Below are positions 1-8,193 of a stretch of 64,000 nucleotides of DNA, piece by piece. The number at the start of each line of letters is the position of its first letter. The stretch's first letter is position 1. The DNA lies in contig NZ_BDFO01000001.1 of NCBI RefSeq assembly GCF_001748245.1, positions 4,479,471-4,543,470 on the forward strand. The letters run 5' to 3'. The DNA comes from Oligoflexus tunisiensis (GTDB lineage Bacteria; Bdellovibrionota_B; Oligoflexia; Oligoflexales; Oligoflexaceae). The translations under genes were made by a program, and so were the position numbers. Under the pieces are notes generated by a model that was given only the letters and a program-made list of their open reading frames with translations, did not search any database and was not told where the DNA came from.

Positions 1-368
1 TCCTCCAGAAACGAACGGAGGAAAACCAGAATGCCATCACTATCGTGTATGAATTGAAATCCGATCTTGTCGCGATCCTCATGAACCTTTTTGGCTTTAA
101 TGGGACAGATTCTGTGAAACAGGTGGAGATGGCCCGGGATTTCCGGATCAGAAAACTCCGGCAGAGCCAGACCGGATTTCAGAAGGGCGAAACCTCCATA
201 GGAAATGTCACGAAGCCTGGGGTACTGTTCGAGCGGAAATTCCAGACGGATGAAATCAAAGTCCTCGAGATTATAGCGAGTATGCAGGCGGGCTTCGCCT
301 ACTGTGAGGGCTGGATCTTCGCTCGTGTTATCCGTCAGTCCCAGCATCTTTTTCAATTTGCCCAGCAT
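1..368 (-). CDS. PilZ-like domain protein, 3' end cut by window edge
   Basis: Reading the minus strand from an ATG at 368 gives an open frame of 122 codons to the window edge with no stop. A strong ribosome site (complement of 373-382, GGAGGAG) sits just upstream. An in-frame ATG at 388 is possible but has no such site in front of it. Residues 53-59 read RDISYGG, matching the D/NxSxxG motif of PilZ domains (D54, S56, G59). The segment KIGFQFIHDS at 101-110 followed by LVFLRSFLE resembles the last strand and helix of PilZ domains. No clear RxxxR motif is visible in front of it, so c-di-GMP binding is uncertain. PilZ domains are cyclic-di-GMP receptors that act in the cytoplasm on motility, envelope or enzyme partners. 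The family call is an inference from these short motifs. Confidence 0.5.
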   Translation of the reverse strand, partial: MLGKLKKMLGLTDNTSEDPALTVGEARLHTRYNLEDFDFIRLEFPLEQYPRLRDISYGGFALLKSGLALPEFSDPEIPGHLHLFHRICPIKAKKVHEDRDKIGFQFIHDSDGILVFLRSFLE

Positions 369-528
369 TCCCGGCTCCTCCTTTGACATCTTTTAAGCTT
401 AGCAGAAGCCGCGAATCACGTCCAAAGGGTCGCGTGTAGGTATCGGGCTACGGGGCTTTTCGCCAGGCAGGGGATGCGTTATGATGGGGCCGATGGTCCG
501 TCCAACCGGGAGGTGAACCATCTCTTTT

Positions 529-1695
529 GTGCGGGAAAAACGTTTGGCTTTGGTGATGTCGGGAGGCGGGGCACGCGGCGCTTACCAGGCGGGTGTTGTC
601 AAAGCTCTGGCTGAGTTTTGTACCGACATGGGACGTCCTGATGCGTTCACCGTTATCACGGGAGTCAGTGCGGGGGCCATCAACGCATCGTTTCTCGCAG
701 CCCGGCATGAAAGCTTCGTGTGGTCTGCGCATAAACTCACCGAACTTTGGCGCAACATCCATATCGATCAGGTCTTTCGCACGGACCTCCTGTCCTTTGG
801 CAACATCGGTTGGAATCTGGTCACGGATATCATCAGCAGCGGTTCGTTCGGCAGCAGAAGGGCCAACTATCTGCTCGATACCACCCCGCTCTTCCAATAC
901 CTGACCGATCATATCGACTTTTTGAACATCCGAAAGAATCTGGAATCAGGCCTGGTGGATGCCCTGGCTCTTTCCGCCACGGATTATGCGACCTCGACCA
1001 ACATCACCTTTATCAACAGCGTGAAGCCCTATGGGGATTGGCAGCGCATGCGACGCATCAGTGTGCCTTCGGAAATCACACTCCATCACGTCTGTGCATC
1101 CGCGGCCATACCCTTGTTTTTCGCGCCGGTCCAGATCGGGGAGCAATATTTCGGCGACGGCTGTTTGCGAAATACGGCCCCTCTGAGTCCCGCCATTCAT
1201 CTCCACGCCGAATCCATTCTGGTGATCGGCGTGCAGCATCTGGCCAGGCCGGAACCTCAGGTTCCGGTGCAGCATATTCCGAGCATCGCCCGGATTCTGA
1301 GCGTTCTGCTCAATTCGGTGCTCCTGGATGGGGTGGGCATCGATGTGGAACGCCTGCGACGCATCAATCATACTTTGAGCCTTGTGCCGGAGTCCGAGCG
1401 GGTGAAGTCGCCACTGCGCGTACTCAACTGTCTTCATATCGCCCCGACCGAGGATATCAGCGCCATCGCCTATCAGGAATACGAACGCCTGCCCCGCTCC
1501 ATTCGGTATCTGGTCGGAGGCCTTGGGTCCAAGGACGATGCCGGCAACCTCGTGAGTTATCTCCTCTTCGTTCCCAGCTACTGCGCACGCCTGACCGATC
1601 TTGGCTACCACGATGCCCAGGCCCGTCGCGAGGAAATCACGGAATTTATTCGGAATGCGCTGACCGCGACCGAGATGGCTGCCGGCGTGGGTTGA
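529..1695 (+). CDS. Patatin-like phospholipase
   Basis: A 388-residue protein with the patatin fold signature. The glycine-rich oxyanion loop SGGGARGAYQAG lies at 11-22, the nucleophile elbow GVSAG at 45-49 (Ser47), and the catalytic Asp in FGDGCLRN (Asp210). Patatins use a Ser-Asp dyad to hydrolyse acyl esters of phospholipids or lysophospholipids. No signal peptide is seen, so it probably acts in the cytoplasm or on the inner face of the membrane. The start is GTG at 529, chosen because GGGAGGTGA at 508-516 is a good ribosome site and the oxyanion loop begins only ten residues later. The C-terminal 150 residues have no domain that I recognise. It is followed after 67 bases by the RNA methyltransferase gene on the same strand; a functional link is not evident. 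Confidence 0.88.
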   Translation: MREKRLALVMSGGGARGAYQAGVVKALAEFCTDMGRPDAFTVITGVSAGAINASFLAARHESFVWSAHKLTELWRNIHIDQVFRTDLLSFGNIGWNLVTDIISSGSFGSRRANYLLDTTPLFQYLTDHIDFLNIRKNLESGLVDALALSATDYATSTNITFINSVKPYGDWQRMRRISVPSEITLHHVCASAAIPLFFAPVQIGEQYFGDGCLRNTAPLSPAIHLHAESILVIGVQHLARPEPQVPVQHIPSIARILSVLLNSVLLDGVGIDVERLRRINHTLSLVPESERVKSPLRVLNCLHIAPTEDISAIAYQEYERLPRSIRYLVGGLGSKDDAGNLVSYLLFVPSYCARLTDLGYHDAQARREEITEFIRNALTATEMAAGVG

Positions 1696-1762
1696 ACGGC
1701 CCAATCAAGTCTGGTTCCCCTCGAACCTTGATGCTATAACCGCCGTTTTCCAATGCGGGAGT

Positions 1763-2950
1763 GTGCGGGTGGAAGGCAGCCCAACCATTTTTGAGGCCGA
1801 AGTCACGCATCTATCCAATCAGGGCTATGGCGTGGTCAAGGGCCCCGATCGTGTGACCTGGTTTGTCCGTGGCACCTGGCGGGGGGATGTCGGGCAATTT
1901 CTTGCGACCGATGAGTGCGATGGCGCCTATCGCTTTGCGGAATTGATCACGCTGCTGCGCCCTTCGCCTGAACGCCTCCCGGCGCCCTGTCCGCACCTTG
2001 GTCTCAGCCCCACGCAGTGTTTCGGCTGTCCCTGGATGATGGTGGACTATGCCGCTCAGCTTGAGGAAAAACAGCACCGCGTGACCTATGCCCTGCAGCG
2101 TATTGGTCTCCGTGATGTTTCCGTGCAGCCCATCTGGCCTTCACCGGATGTTTATCACTATCGCCGTCGGGCTCAGTTTAAAACGGATGGGACGGTCCTC
2201 GGTTATGCGGGCCGTCAGGGCCTCTGCATCGCGCCGATCACCAACTGCCTGGTCCTGACCGAACGCATGCAGCAGCATCTCGATGCGCTGCGGTCCCGTC
2301 TGCCGGATCCGGCATGGACGCCCGGTGCCGGGCATATTTGGAATTATCTGGATATCGATGAGGATTCCAATCCTGCGGCGCTCCCCCTCAATCGACGCCG
2401 TCCTTTCCAGCAGGCCAACGCCGAGCAGAATGAAGCGATGCGCAGGTGGCTGGCGGAACAGCTGGAGGAAAAGCCGTGCTCCAGCCTGGTGCTCGAACTC
2501 TTCGCAGGATCGGGCAACTTTACCGAAGTGCTGGTTTCATGCGGCTTTTCGAAGATCCTTGCACTTGAAGTTGGCGCGGATGCGATCGAGAGTCTGAAGA
2601 AAAGAGAATGGCCTGGCGTCCATGCGCAACGTATGGATCTTTACGGACGCGACGCCATATCTGAGGTGACGACGGTGGCACGGGACGCAATTTCTGAGCT
2701 AACGCGAGCGGCCCAGGACGCAAGCATTCTGGTCGCCAATCCCCCCAGGGCCGGACTCGGCGCGCTGTGGAAACTTGTCAAACTCATGCCGCATATCCGC
2801 ACGGTGGTTTTGATTTCCTGTGATCCTCAGTCCTTTGCCGGCGATGCCCGGCGCCTGGTGCAGCAGGGATTCTCGGCCCGCTGCATTCAGCCACTCGATC
2901 AGATGCCCCACACCCCGCATGTTGAAGTGATCGCCCGCTTCGAACGTTGA
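1763..2950 (+). CDS. 23S rRNA (uracil-5-)-methyltransferase, TrmA/RlmD family
   Basis: A 395-residue S-adenosylmethionine-dependent m5U methyltransferase of the TrmA/RlmC/RlmD family. The N-terminal 60 residues look like a TRAM RNA-binding domain. Cysteines 76, 86 and 89 (CPHLG...CFGCPW), with a later Cys in PITNCLVL, fit the 4Fe-4S site of RlmC/RlmD-type enzymes. The SAM-binding motif is LELFAGSGNFTE. The catalytic nucleophile is Cys353 in the ISCDP motif, and the PPRAGL motif precedes it. The family forms a covalent adduct with uracil C6 in RNA. Length is slightly short for RlmD. Which rRNA position is modified cannot be read from the sequence. The GTG start at 1763 places the TRAM domain right at the N terminus; it is the weakest part of the call. 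The stop lies 9 bases before the end of the convergent kinase gene. Confidence 0.88.
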   Translation: MRVEGSPTIFEAEVTHLSNQGYGVVKGPDRVTWFVRGTWRGDVGQFLATDECDGAYRFAELITLLRPSPERLPAPCPHLGLSPTQCFGCPWMMVDYAAQLEEKQHRVTYALQRIGLRDVSVQPIWPSPDVYHYRRRAQFKTDGTVLGYAGRQGLCIAPITNCLVLTERMQQHLDALRSRLPDPAWTPGAGHIWNYLDIDEDSNPAALPLNRRRPFQQANAEQNEAMRRWLAEQLEEKPCSSLVLELFAGSGNFTEVLVSCGFSKILALEVGADAIESLKKREWPGVHAQRMDLYGRDAISEVTTVARDAISELTRAAQDASILVANPPRAGLGALWKLVKLMPHIRTVVLISCDPQSFAGDARRLVQQGFSARCIQPLDQMPHTPHVEVIARFER

Positions 2951-2959
2951 AAATTTCTT

Positions 2960-4690
2960 TCAGGCCGTCTGCAAACTTTCACGGGCCTGCGGCAGGGTCA
3001 AAACAAAACGCGTATGCGGAGAATCCGCATCCAATTCCAGGTCACCACCATGAGCATGGGCGATGCCACGGGAAATGGAGAGACCGAGTCCTGTGCCCTT
3101 GCCCACCCCTTTGGTGGTGAAAAAAGGCTTCATGATCTTGTCCGCCAGTTCCTTGGGAATGCCGGGCCCGGAATCGGTCACCGCGATATGAATCATGCCT
3201 TTCTGCGAACGGGCTTCAATCCGAATCCATTTTTCTGGCAGATCCCGGATGGCATCCACAGCATTATTGATCAGATTGATCAAAACCTGGGAAATCTGTA
3301 CCGCCCGGCACACACAGCAAAGATCCGCAGGGATCAGACTGGCATCGATGCGAATTTCTTCATTCTTCAGCCTGGCTTCACAAAGCGCGAGCGTTTCCTC
3401 CACAATGGTCTTTATGCTGGTATTGGCAAAAGGATCGGTACTGCCATCACGCGCCACAAAGCGCAGACTCTTGATAATTCGGCCAATGCGCTCCGCCGTT
3501 TTCAGGATAACGCCCGCCGTATGCTTGAGATCCTCGCGATTGAGTTCCTCATGCCGGAGGCGGATTTGAAGTTTCTGGGCCGAACCCTGAATAATGGCCA
3601 GAGGATTGTTGATTTCGTGAGCAATACTGCCGGCCATTTCGCCGAGTGAGGCCATTTTTTCCGCATAGAGAAAATTTTCGCGCTGCCGTTCCAGGGACTG
3701 CAGGAAGTAACAGATGGTGAAGTAGCCAATGGTCAGTGTCAGCAGATAAACCAAGGTGGCCAGCGCAATCACGCGCCGGCTGCGATAATAACCGGCCAGC
3801 AGCTCGTCCGGGTCGCTCGCTATCACAACGGTCCAGCCCATCATGGGCATGTAGTGCGAATAGTTGAGGCGATCCTCATAACCGACCCGACTGTCCGCAA
3901 ACCGCACGTCCATGATGGAGTGAAAAACCTGCTGCGGGTGCCGACGCCGAACCCGCTCCAGAACAGCTTCCGAATCGGAGTGGGCAATGAGATGGCCCGT
4001 TCGCGACACGATGATGGCCTTATCCGAGGACTTGATGGCAACATTTTCGAGCAGCCGCGCCATGTGAGGCGGGACGAGGTCCACGGAAACCAGCCCTTTG
4101 AAGCCCTTCGTTTTCCGATCGTAAAAGGGTTTCAGCAGGGAAATGAACGCCACATCGCGGTCGATGTAAGGGTCGGTGATCGCCATCCCCTCCTTCTGCG
4201 CCTGCATCCCGTCCCGATACCAGAACTGGTTATGATAATCATAGCGGCTGGTGCTCCATTCATAGGTGATGGTCCGTTCCGCTCCCGGATCCTTGCGATA
4301 GACATAGGGCCCGAAATATCGGCTTTGCGGATCAAACGCGTAGGGTTCCCACCAGATGCCGGTGCCATATATAATTTCGCGGGGAGCGCTTTCCAATATC
4401 GAGTCGATATACTGTTCAATTTGCTTCGGGTCACGTCCCTCGTAGCGTTCCACAAAAACGGTCAGCGTATCGGCAAGCTGGGTGGCGACACTGCAGTAGT
4501 TATGAATCTGCCTGGCGACTCCATTCGCTTTATCCTTTTGATAATCACGCGCCTCGAGCATGGCGCTACGGTAGATGGTGATATTAAAGGTGATGGCCCA
4601 GATGAGTCCGAGGGCGGCCAATGCCCAACAAATAAGCGCTACGTGAAAACAAGCGCGTTCGTTTCCGCCTTTCTTTTTCGCAGCGGCCAT
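2960..4690 (-). CDS. Sensor histidine kinase with extracytoplasmic Cache-like domain
   Basis: A 576-residue membrane kinase. A transmembrane helix lies near residues 13-37, followed by a large extracytoplasmic region of about 260 residues with dCache features (YEWSTSRYDYHNQFWYRDG, ITDPYIDRD, GLVSVDL). A second transmembrane helix is near 310-330. The cytoplasmic part starts with GEMAGSIAHEINNPLA, where His358 is the predicted phosphorylation site. The ATPase domain shows the N box (ISQVLINLINNAVDAI), DSGPGIP, and FFTTKGVGKGTGLGLSIS. dCache domains usually sense small ligands such as amino acids or organic acids; the ligand here is unknown. No response regulator gene is adjacent on the same strand. 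The FixJ-like regulator at 5467 is divergent, across a 776-base AT-rich gap, and is one candidate partner. Confidence 0.9.
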   Translation of the reverse strand: MAAAKKKGGNERACFHVALICWALAALGLIWAITFNITIYRSAMLEARDYQKDKANGVARQIHNYCSVATQLADTLTVFVERYEGRDPKQIEQYIDSILESAPREIIYGTGIWWEPYAFDPQSRYFGPYVYRKDPGAERTITYEWSTSRYDYHNQFWYRDGMQAQKEGMAITDPYIDRDVAFISLLKPFYDRKTKGFKGLVSVDLVPPHMARLLENVAIKSSDKAIIVSRTGHLIAHSDSEAVLERVRRRHPQQVFHSIMDVRFADSRVGYEDRLNYSHYMPMMGWTVVIASDPDELLAGYYRSRRVIALATLVYLLTLTIGYFTICYFLQSLERQRENFLYAEKMASLGEMAGSIAHEINNPLAIIQGSAQKLQIRLRHEELNREDLKHTAGVILKTAERIGRIIKSLRFVARDGSTDPFANTSIKTIVEETLALCEARLKNEEIRIDASLIPADLCCVCRAVQISQVLINLINNAVDAIRDLPEKWIRIEARSQKGMIHIAVTDSGPGIPKELADKIMKPFFTTKGVGKGTGLGLSISRGIAHAHGGDLELDADSPHTRFVLTLPQARESLQTA

Positions 4691-5263
4691 ACCTCATCCC
4701 TGGCGCGAGAACAGGTGAAAGCCCGTGGTTTCCGAGCTGCGGAGTCCATAGAACTCTTTCAGATAGGAACTGGCAAGATAAGTTTAGTCTTTACTTATTT
4801 TTCAGGAGGACGAACGCGGCCATTTACCAGCGGACGCTTCCGGGTTTTTCCCGATCGAAGTTTTCTGATAACAGCCCCCCGCCTGAGAGCACACAATCAT
4901 GTTTTTGAAAGGCAAGGTCCCCGGACCGAACCATGGCGTCCTGACCAACTTTTCCTGAATTTTGAGCTGTGGGACCAGGCCACCTGCAATTCAATTTTGG
5001 GCCTCATCATGTTAAAGTCCAGCTTTTGGCTTTCTAAGTTAATTTTAATTTAGCCCCTGCTATATTTTTAATTTTGAAACCATGGACTCTGCTGTCACAA
5101 TTTTTTTTGCTGTAGTGTGGATCATACAGTGGAACAGAAATCAGAGTTAACACACGCATTTCAAGCGTTGCGAATTTCCTTCACCTGCTCGTGCGGCGAA
5201 TGTTCAGCAAGCATTTTTATCTATTTCTGCTGCACTTTGATTTGAATCTGTATATCATTATTT

Positions 5264-5279
5264 TTGCGGATATCCGCAA
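5264..5279. promoter_or_regulatory. 16-base perfect palindrome, possible operator
   Basis: TTGCGGATATCCGCAA reads the same on both strands. It lies 188 bases upstream of the regulator start, inside the AT-rich divergent region. Perfect palindromes of this size are typical binding sites for dimeric transcription factors. The protein that would bind is unknown. Confidence 0.45.
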
Positions 5280-5331
5280 CTGTTAAAAAGTCAATGAAAT
5301 GACATAATTCACTCACGCATAGTCATGATCG

Positions 5332-5392
5332 GCAAACCAGATGCTCAACCTCATTTCATGTGGAATGTGTGCTTGGCAGAACTCTGGTTTGC
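5332..5392. promoter_or_regulatory. 10-base inverted repeat upstream of regulator gene
   Basis: GCAAACCAGA at 5332-5341 is repeated in inverted form as TCTGGTTTGC at 5383-5392, 75 bases before the regulator start. The 41-base spacing centre to arm is long for a simple hairpin but suits two half-sites for looping or an extended mRNA stem. No T-run follows, so it is not a terminator. Confidence 0.4.
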
Positions 5393-5466
5393 TCTTTCAT
5401 GAAGGGATCTGAGATAGAATTTTTTTCTTTACCCTGTTGGCATCAATCTGAATCGTGGAGCATACA

Positions 5467-6159
5467 ATGACCCTACTCAAAGACCCTGTAGTCGTCAAAA
5501 TCATAGAAGACGACGAGCTGGTGCAAAGCGCCCTTAGCGAAATATTGAAGCAACAGGGGTATCGTGTTGAGTCTTTTACTTCGATCGCTGAATTCCAGCA
5601 AAACGACGTTCCGCAAGAACGAACGATTTATCTGATCGACGTGCGTCTCGGCGTTCACAACGGCATGGATCTTGTGGACTCCATTCTGCGTCGCAATCCT
5701 TTGGAAGTCGTTCTTGTCACCACCTCATTCGGCGGTTTCGAAACCGGGGCTGAAGCGATCAAGCATGGCGCTTTCGATGTTCTGGAAAAGCCTTTCGCCA
5801 ACGATACCTTTCTGCGCAAAATTGAGCTGGCCACTCAGGAACTCGACAAACGCGCACAGGATCAGAAAAATTTCAGCCTGTACGAAGAGACGATGAACAA
5901 GCTGAGTTTTGGTGAGAAGAAAGTCTTCGAATATCTGCTGAAAGGCACAGCCAATAAAGTCATCGCCTCGGAGCTGAATGTCAGCCTGCGCACGATCGAG
6001 CTGCGTCGGGCCAAGCTGCTGAAGTCCTTTGGCGTAGGCTCGTTGGCCGAGCTGGTCAGTCTGCACTGCATGGTGGCGAAAGCTGCACCCCCCTATCTGC
6101 AGCAGCAGGGAGGCGCCCCTGATTTTTTTCAGGAATCGCCGCTAAAGGGAGTGATGTAG
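5467..6159 (+). CDS. Response regulator, FixJ/NarL-like with LuxR-type HTH
   Basis: A 230-residue two-domain regulator. The receiver domain (about 5-125) has the acidic pocket EDDE, phospho-acceptor Asp58 in LIDVRLG, a switch Thr in VLVTTSF and the Lys in LEKPF, so it looks fully functional. The C-terminal domain (about 150-215) is a LuxR/FixJ-type helix-turn-helix: LSFGEKKVFEYLLKG, NKVIASELNVSLRTIELRR. Proteins of this design are phosphorylated by a partner kinase and then bind DNA. I chose ATG at 5467 over the in-frame GTG at 5455 because GGAG at 5457-5460 is well placed for the ATG. Its last 18 bases overlap the end of the convergent histidine kinase gene, and the Cache kinase is divergent upstream, so two kinases compete as partner candidates. 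Confidence 0.9.
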   Translation: MTLLKDPVVVKIIEDDELVQSALSEILKQQGYRVESFTSIAEFQQNDVPQERTIYLIDVRLGVHNGMDLVDSILRRNPLEVVLVTTSFGGFETGAEAIKHGAFDVLEKPFANDTFLRKIELATQELDKRAQDQKNFSLYEETMNKLSFGEKKVFEYLLKGTANKVIASELNVSLRTIELRRAKLLKSFGVGSLAELVSLHCMVAKAAPPYLQQQGGAPDFFQESPLKGVM

Positions 6160-8055
6160 CGGCAAAGAAACGGTGATACGCAGGCCCAGTTCCTGTCCTG
6201 ATTCCGAGACAGTGGACGGGCCTATGTCGAGCTGTCCGTTCAAGAGTTCAGAACACATTTGCAGGATGCTTAAACCAAAACTTCCTGCACCTGTGAGCTG
6301 CTCGTTGAATCCCTTCCCCACATTCAGCGTAAAAATTTCCACGCGCTTTTCCTTCGAAATTCCCGGCCCGTTGTCCACCAGATCGAAAATCAAACGTCGA
6401 TTGATGCAACGCACCCGAATTTGAATCAGGCCATTCTGTGGCGTGAATTTGATCGAATTCGAGAGGACATTGCCGATGATGTTGTGAACCAGGATGGTGG
6501 GGTCTGTATGGACCAGGATATCCTCACGCAGCTCGTTCACAACGTCCAGGCGAATACCCCGAGCCTGGCAGAGCGGCTGAAAAATCTGCAGGACCTCGTC
6601 AAGAATCTGCGACACATGAACCGGCTGAATCTGCATCTTCTGACCGAGTTGCATTTGTCTTACCGCTTCCTTGGCATGCCTAATGATACGCGTCTGCGTA
6701 TGAATGGCCTCCAGGGCCTTCTCCAGCTCTTTTTCCGGCAGCGCTGCGTTCTTCACTTTGTGCAAAGCCATGTTGCAATAAAGGGAAATGGCCTGAAGCG
6801 GATTGGCAATATCATGAGAAATAATTTTCAGCAGAAGATTGAGTCGTTCATTCATGCTGTGATTGCGCTGACTCCGCAGCATCTCGCTATAAGCCCGGCG
6901 CGAACGGATGAACATCACATAACTGATGATCATAACCTGCATGATGTGACCAACGGCTGGCGCATAGAATGCATTCGGACTGATCGGCACGATGTTCATT
7001 TGGGAAAGCCGCACATAGATCACCGTGAAGGCGATGAGCAGGATGGACGACGTATAGAGCCAGGCGAGTTCAAGCCCATGCAGCATGGCGTTCACACCGG
7101 CGCTGCAGGCCAGCACCATGAATAGGATGGAGCTGACATTCTGCAAGGCAAAACCCGTGTGACCTGTCGACGGACTGAGTCGCAATACGAGGGTGAGGAC
7201 CGCCAGCCAGCAGACTCCGATCAGTGCCTTATCGAGGCCTGGTGACAGCTGCCGCGTATTCAGAAGGGGGCGCATAAAAAGAGAGCCGGAGACGAGCACC
7301 AGCATGCCCCCCACATAGGCCATATATTTTTGAACCTCCCACATTCCCAGCATGCGCACCCAGATCCCATAAAACGACAGGGAACTGAGCATCAAACTCG
7401 CGCAATAGGCGGAGTACCAAAGAAAGGTACGATCCCGGTAGGCGACCGCCTGCATGAGGTTGGCCACCGCAGTCAGAAATAGAATCCCCAGGTAAATGCC
7501 CACAAAAAAGGTGCTCATCACCTCCCAGTTGATAAACTGCTGGCGCGTTCCAACATGAAAGCCCTGAATCAAGGCTTCATAGCCGGTATCCACTTTCAAA
7601 TAGATCGTCAGAGTCGAAGCCCTGGGCACGGCGAACGTGGAATAACTGCTGCGACCAATGATCGCGTAGTTCGTCTCCTCTTGATCCTGAGGGTAGCTTT
7701 TGTGTTCCACGAAGACACCCTCGTGGAAATAGTAGAAATCAATGGAACGCGCCGTGAAATTATTCGGCAGGTACAGGACCCGATTCAGATCCGTGTCGCT
7801 CGCATTCTGCAGCACCAGTCGCAGCCACACCGTTTCAAAAGCCTGTGCGATGACGCGACCGCTCGTGACAGGCTCCCCCTGCATCGCAGCGAGTCGAGCC
7901 AGAACTTCGTCATCGCTTCCGCTTTGTTCGGGAAAGAACTCTATAACCGGGACGGTCTGTCGCTCCGTCTCGGGTTCCAGGTTAAGGACGGAGGCTTGGG
8001 ACATCCCGGCTGCGCCAAAGGCAGCAAGAAGGATCAGGACGAATTTCAAAATCAT
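6142..8055 (-). CDS. 7TMR-DISM sensor histidine kinase
   Basis: A 637-residue membrane kinase. It has a signal peptide (ILLAAFGAAGMSQAS), an extracytoplasmic beta-rich domain to about residue 175 of the 7TMR-DISM extracellular type (ETVWLRLVLQNAS), and then seven hydrophobic helices between about 180 and 385. The kinase core starts with ISHDIANPLQA, where His414 is the phospho-acceptor. The ATPase domain shows NVLSNSIKFTP, DNGPGIS and GSFGLSILQM; the glycine-rich G2 box is shorter than usual. 7TMR-DISM kinases are thought to sense carbohydrates or other extracellular ligands. The start is ATG at 8055 with GGAAA in front; a TTG four codons upstream is less likely. The gene converges on the FixJ-like regulator and overlaps it by 18 bases, which suggests but does not prove a pair. 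Confidence 0.88.
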   Translation of the reverse strand: MILKFVLILLAAFGAAGMSQASVLNLEPETERQTVPVIEFFPEQSGSDDEVLARLAAMQGEPVTSGRVIAQAFETVWLRLVLQNASDTDLNRVLYLPNNFTARSIDFYYFHEGVFVEHKSYPQDQEETNYAIIGRSSYSTFAVPRASTLTIYLKVDTGYEALIQGFHVGTRQQFINWEVMSTFFVGIYLGILFLTAVANLMQAVAYRDRTFLWYSAYCASLMLSSLSFYGIWVRMLGMWEVQKYMAYVGGMLVLVSGSLFMRPLLNTRQLSPGLDKALIGVCWLAVLTLVLRLSPSTGHTGFALQNVSSILFMVLACSAGVNAMLHGLELAWLYTSSILLIAFTVIYVRLSQMNIVPISPNAFYAPAVGHIMQVMIISYVMFIRSRRAYSEMLRSQRNHSMNERLNLLLKIISHDIANPLQAISLYCNMALHKVKNAALPEKELEKALEAIHTQTRIIRHAKEAVRQMQLGQKMQIQPVHVSQILDEVLQIFQPLCQARGIRLDVVNELREDILVHTDPTILVHNIIGNVLSNSIKFTPQNGLIQIRVRCINRRLIFDLVDNGPGISKEKRVEIFTLNVGKGFNEQLTGAGSFGLSILQMCSELLNGQLDIGPSTVSESGQELGLRITVSLPLHHSL

Positions 8056-8193
8056 GCAAGTTTCCAAATTGGAATTTTTCGAAAGGATTAAAAGCCCCCG
8101 GCATTAGTGGTAACTGTTTTTTCGCGAAGAGAAAAGGGGTCGAATTCAGGTCTTTTTGTAAACACTTTGCTCGTTTGAACTTTTGCCGAAAAA

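Larger units (their letters stand above)
4691..5466. other. AT-rich divergent intergenic region
   Basis: A 776-base gap between the divergent Cache kinase and the FixJ-like regulator. From about 5030 to 5450 it is markedly richer in A+T than the neighbouring genes. I found only tiny open frames (under 40 codons) without convincing ribosome sites on either strand. It holds a perfect 16-base palindrome and a 10-base inverted repeat, annotated separately. Most likely it carries promoters for both flanking genes; I could not place a confident -10/-35 pair. A non-coding RNA is possible but unsupported. Confidence 0.6.

Noticed and set aside
747..1739. Long open frame of 330 codons in another frame of the patatin gene
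   Set aside because: It has no recognisable domain, is rich in Arg, His and Pro as expected for a shadow frame, and lies within a gene with clear catalytic motifs.
3854..5053. 399-codon plus-strand frame across the Cache kinase and part of the intergenic region
   Set aside because: Most of it is antisense to a well-supported kinase; the intergenic part has no ribosome site and no recognisable domain.
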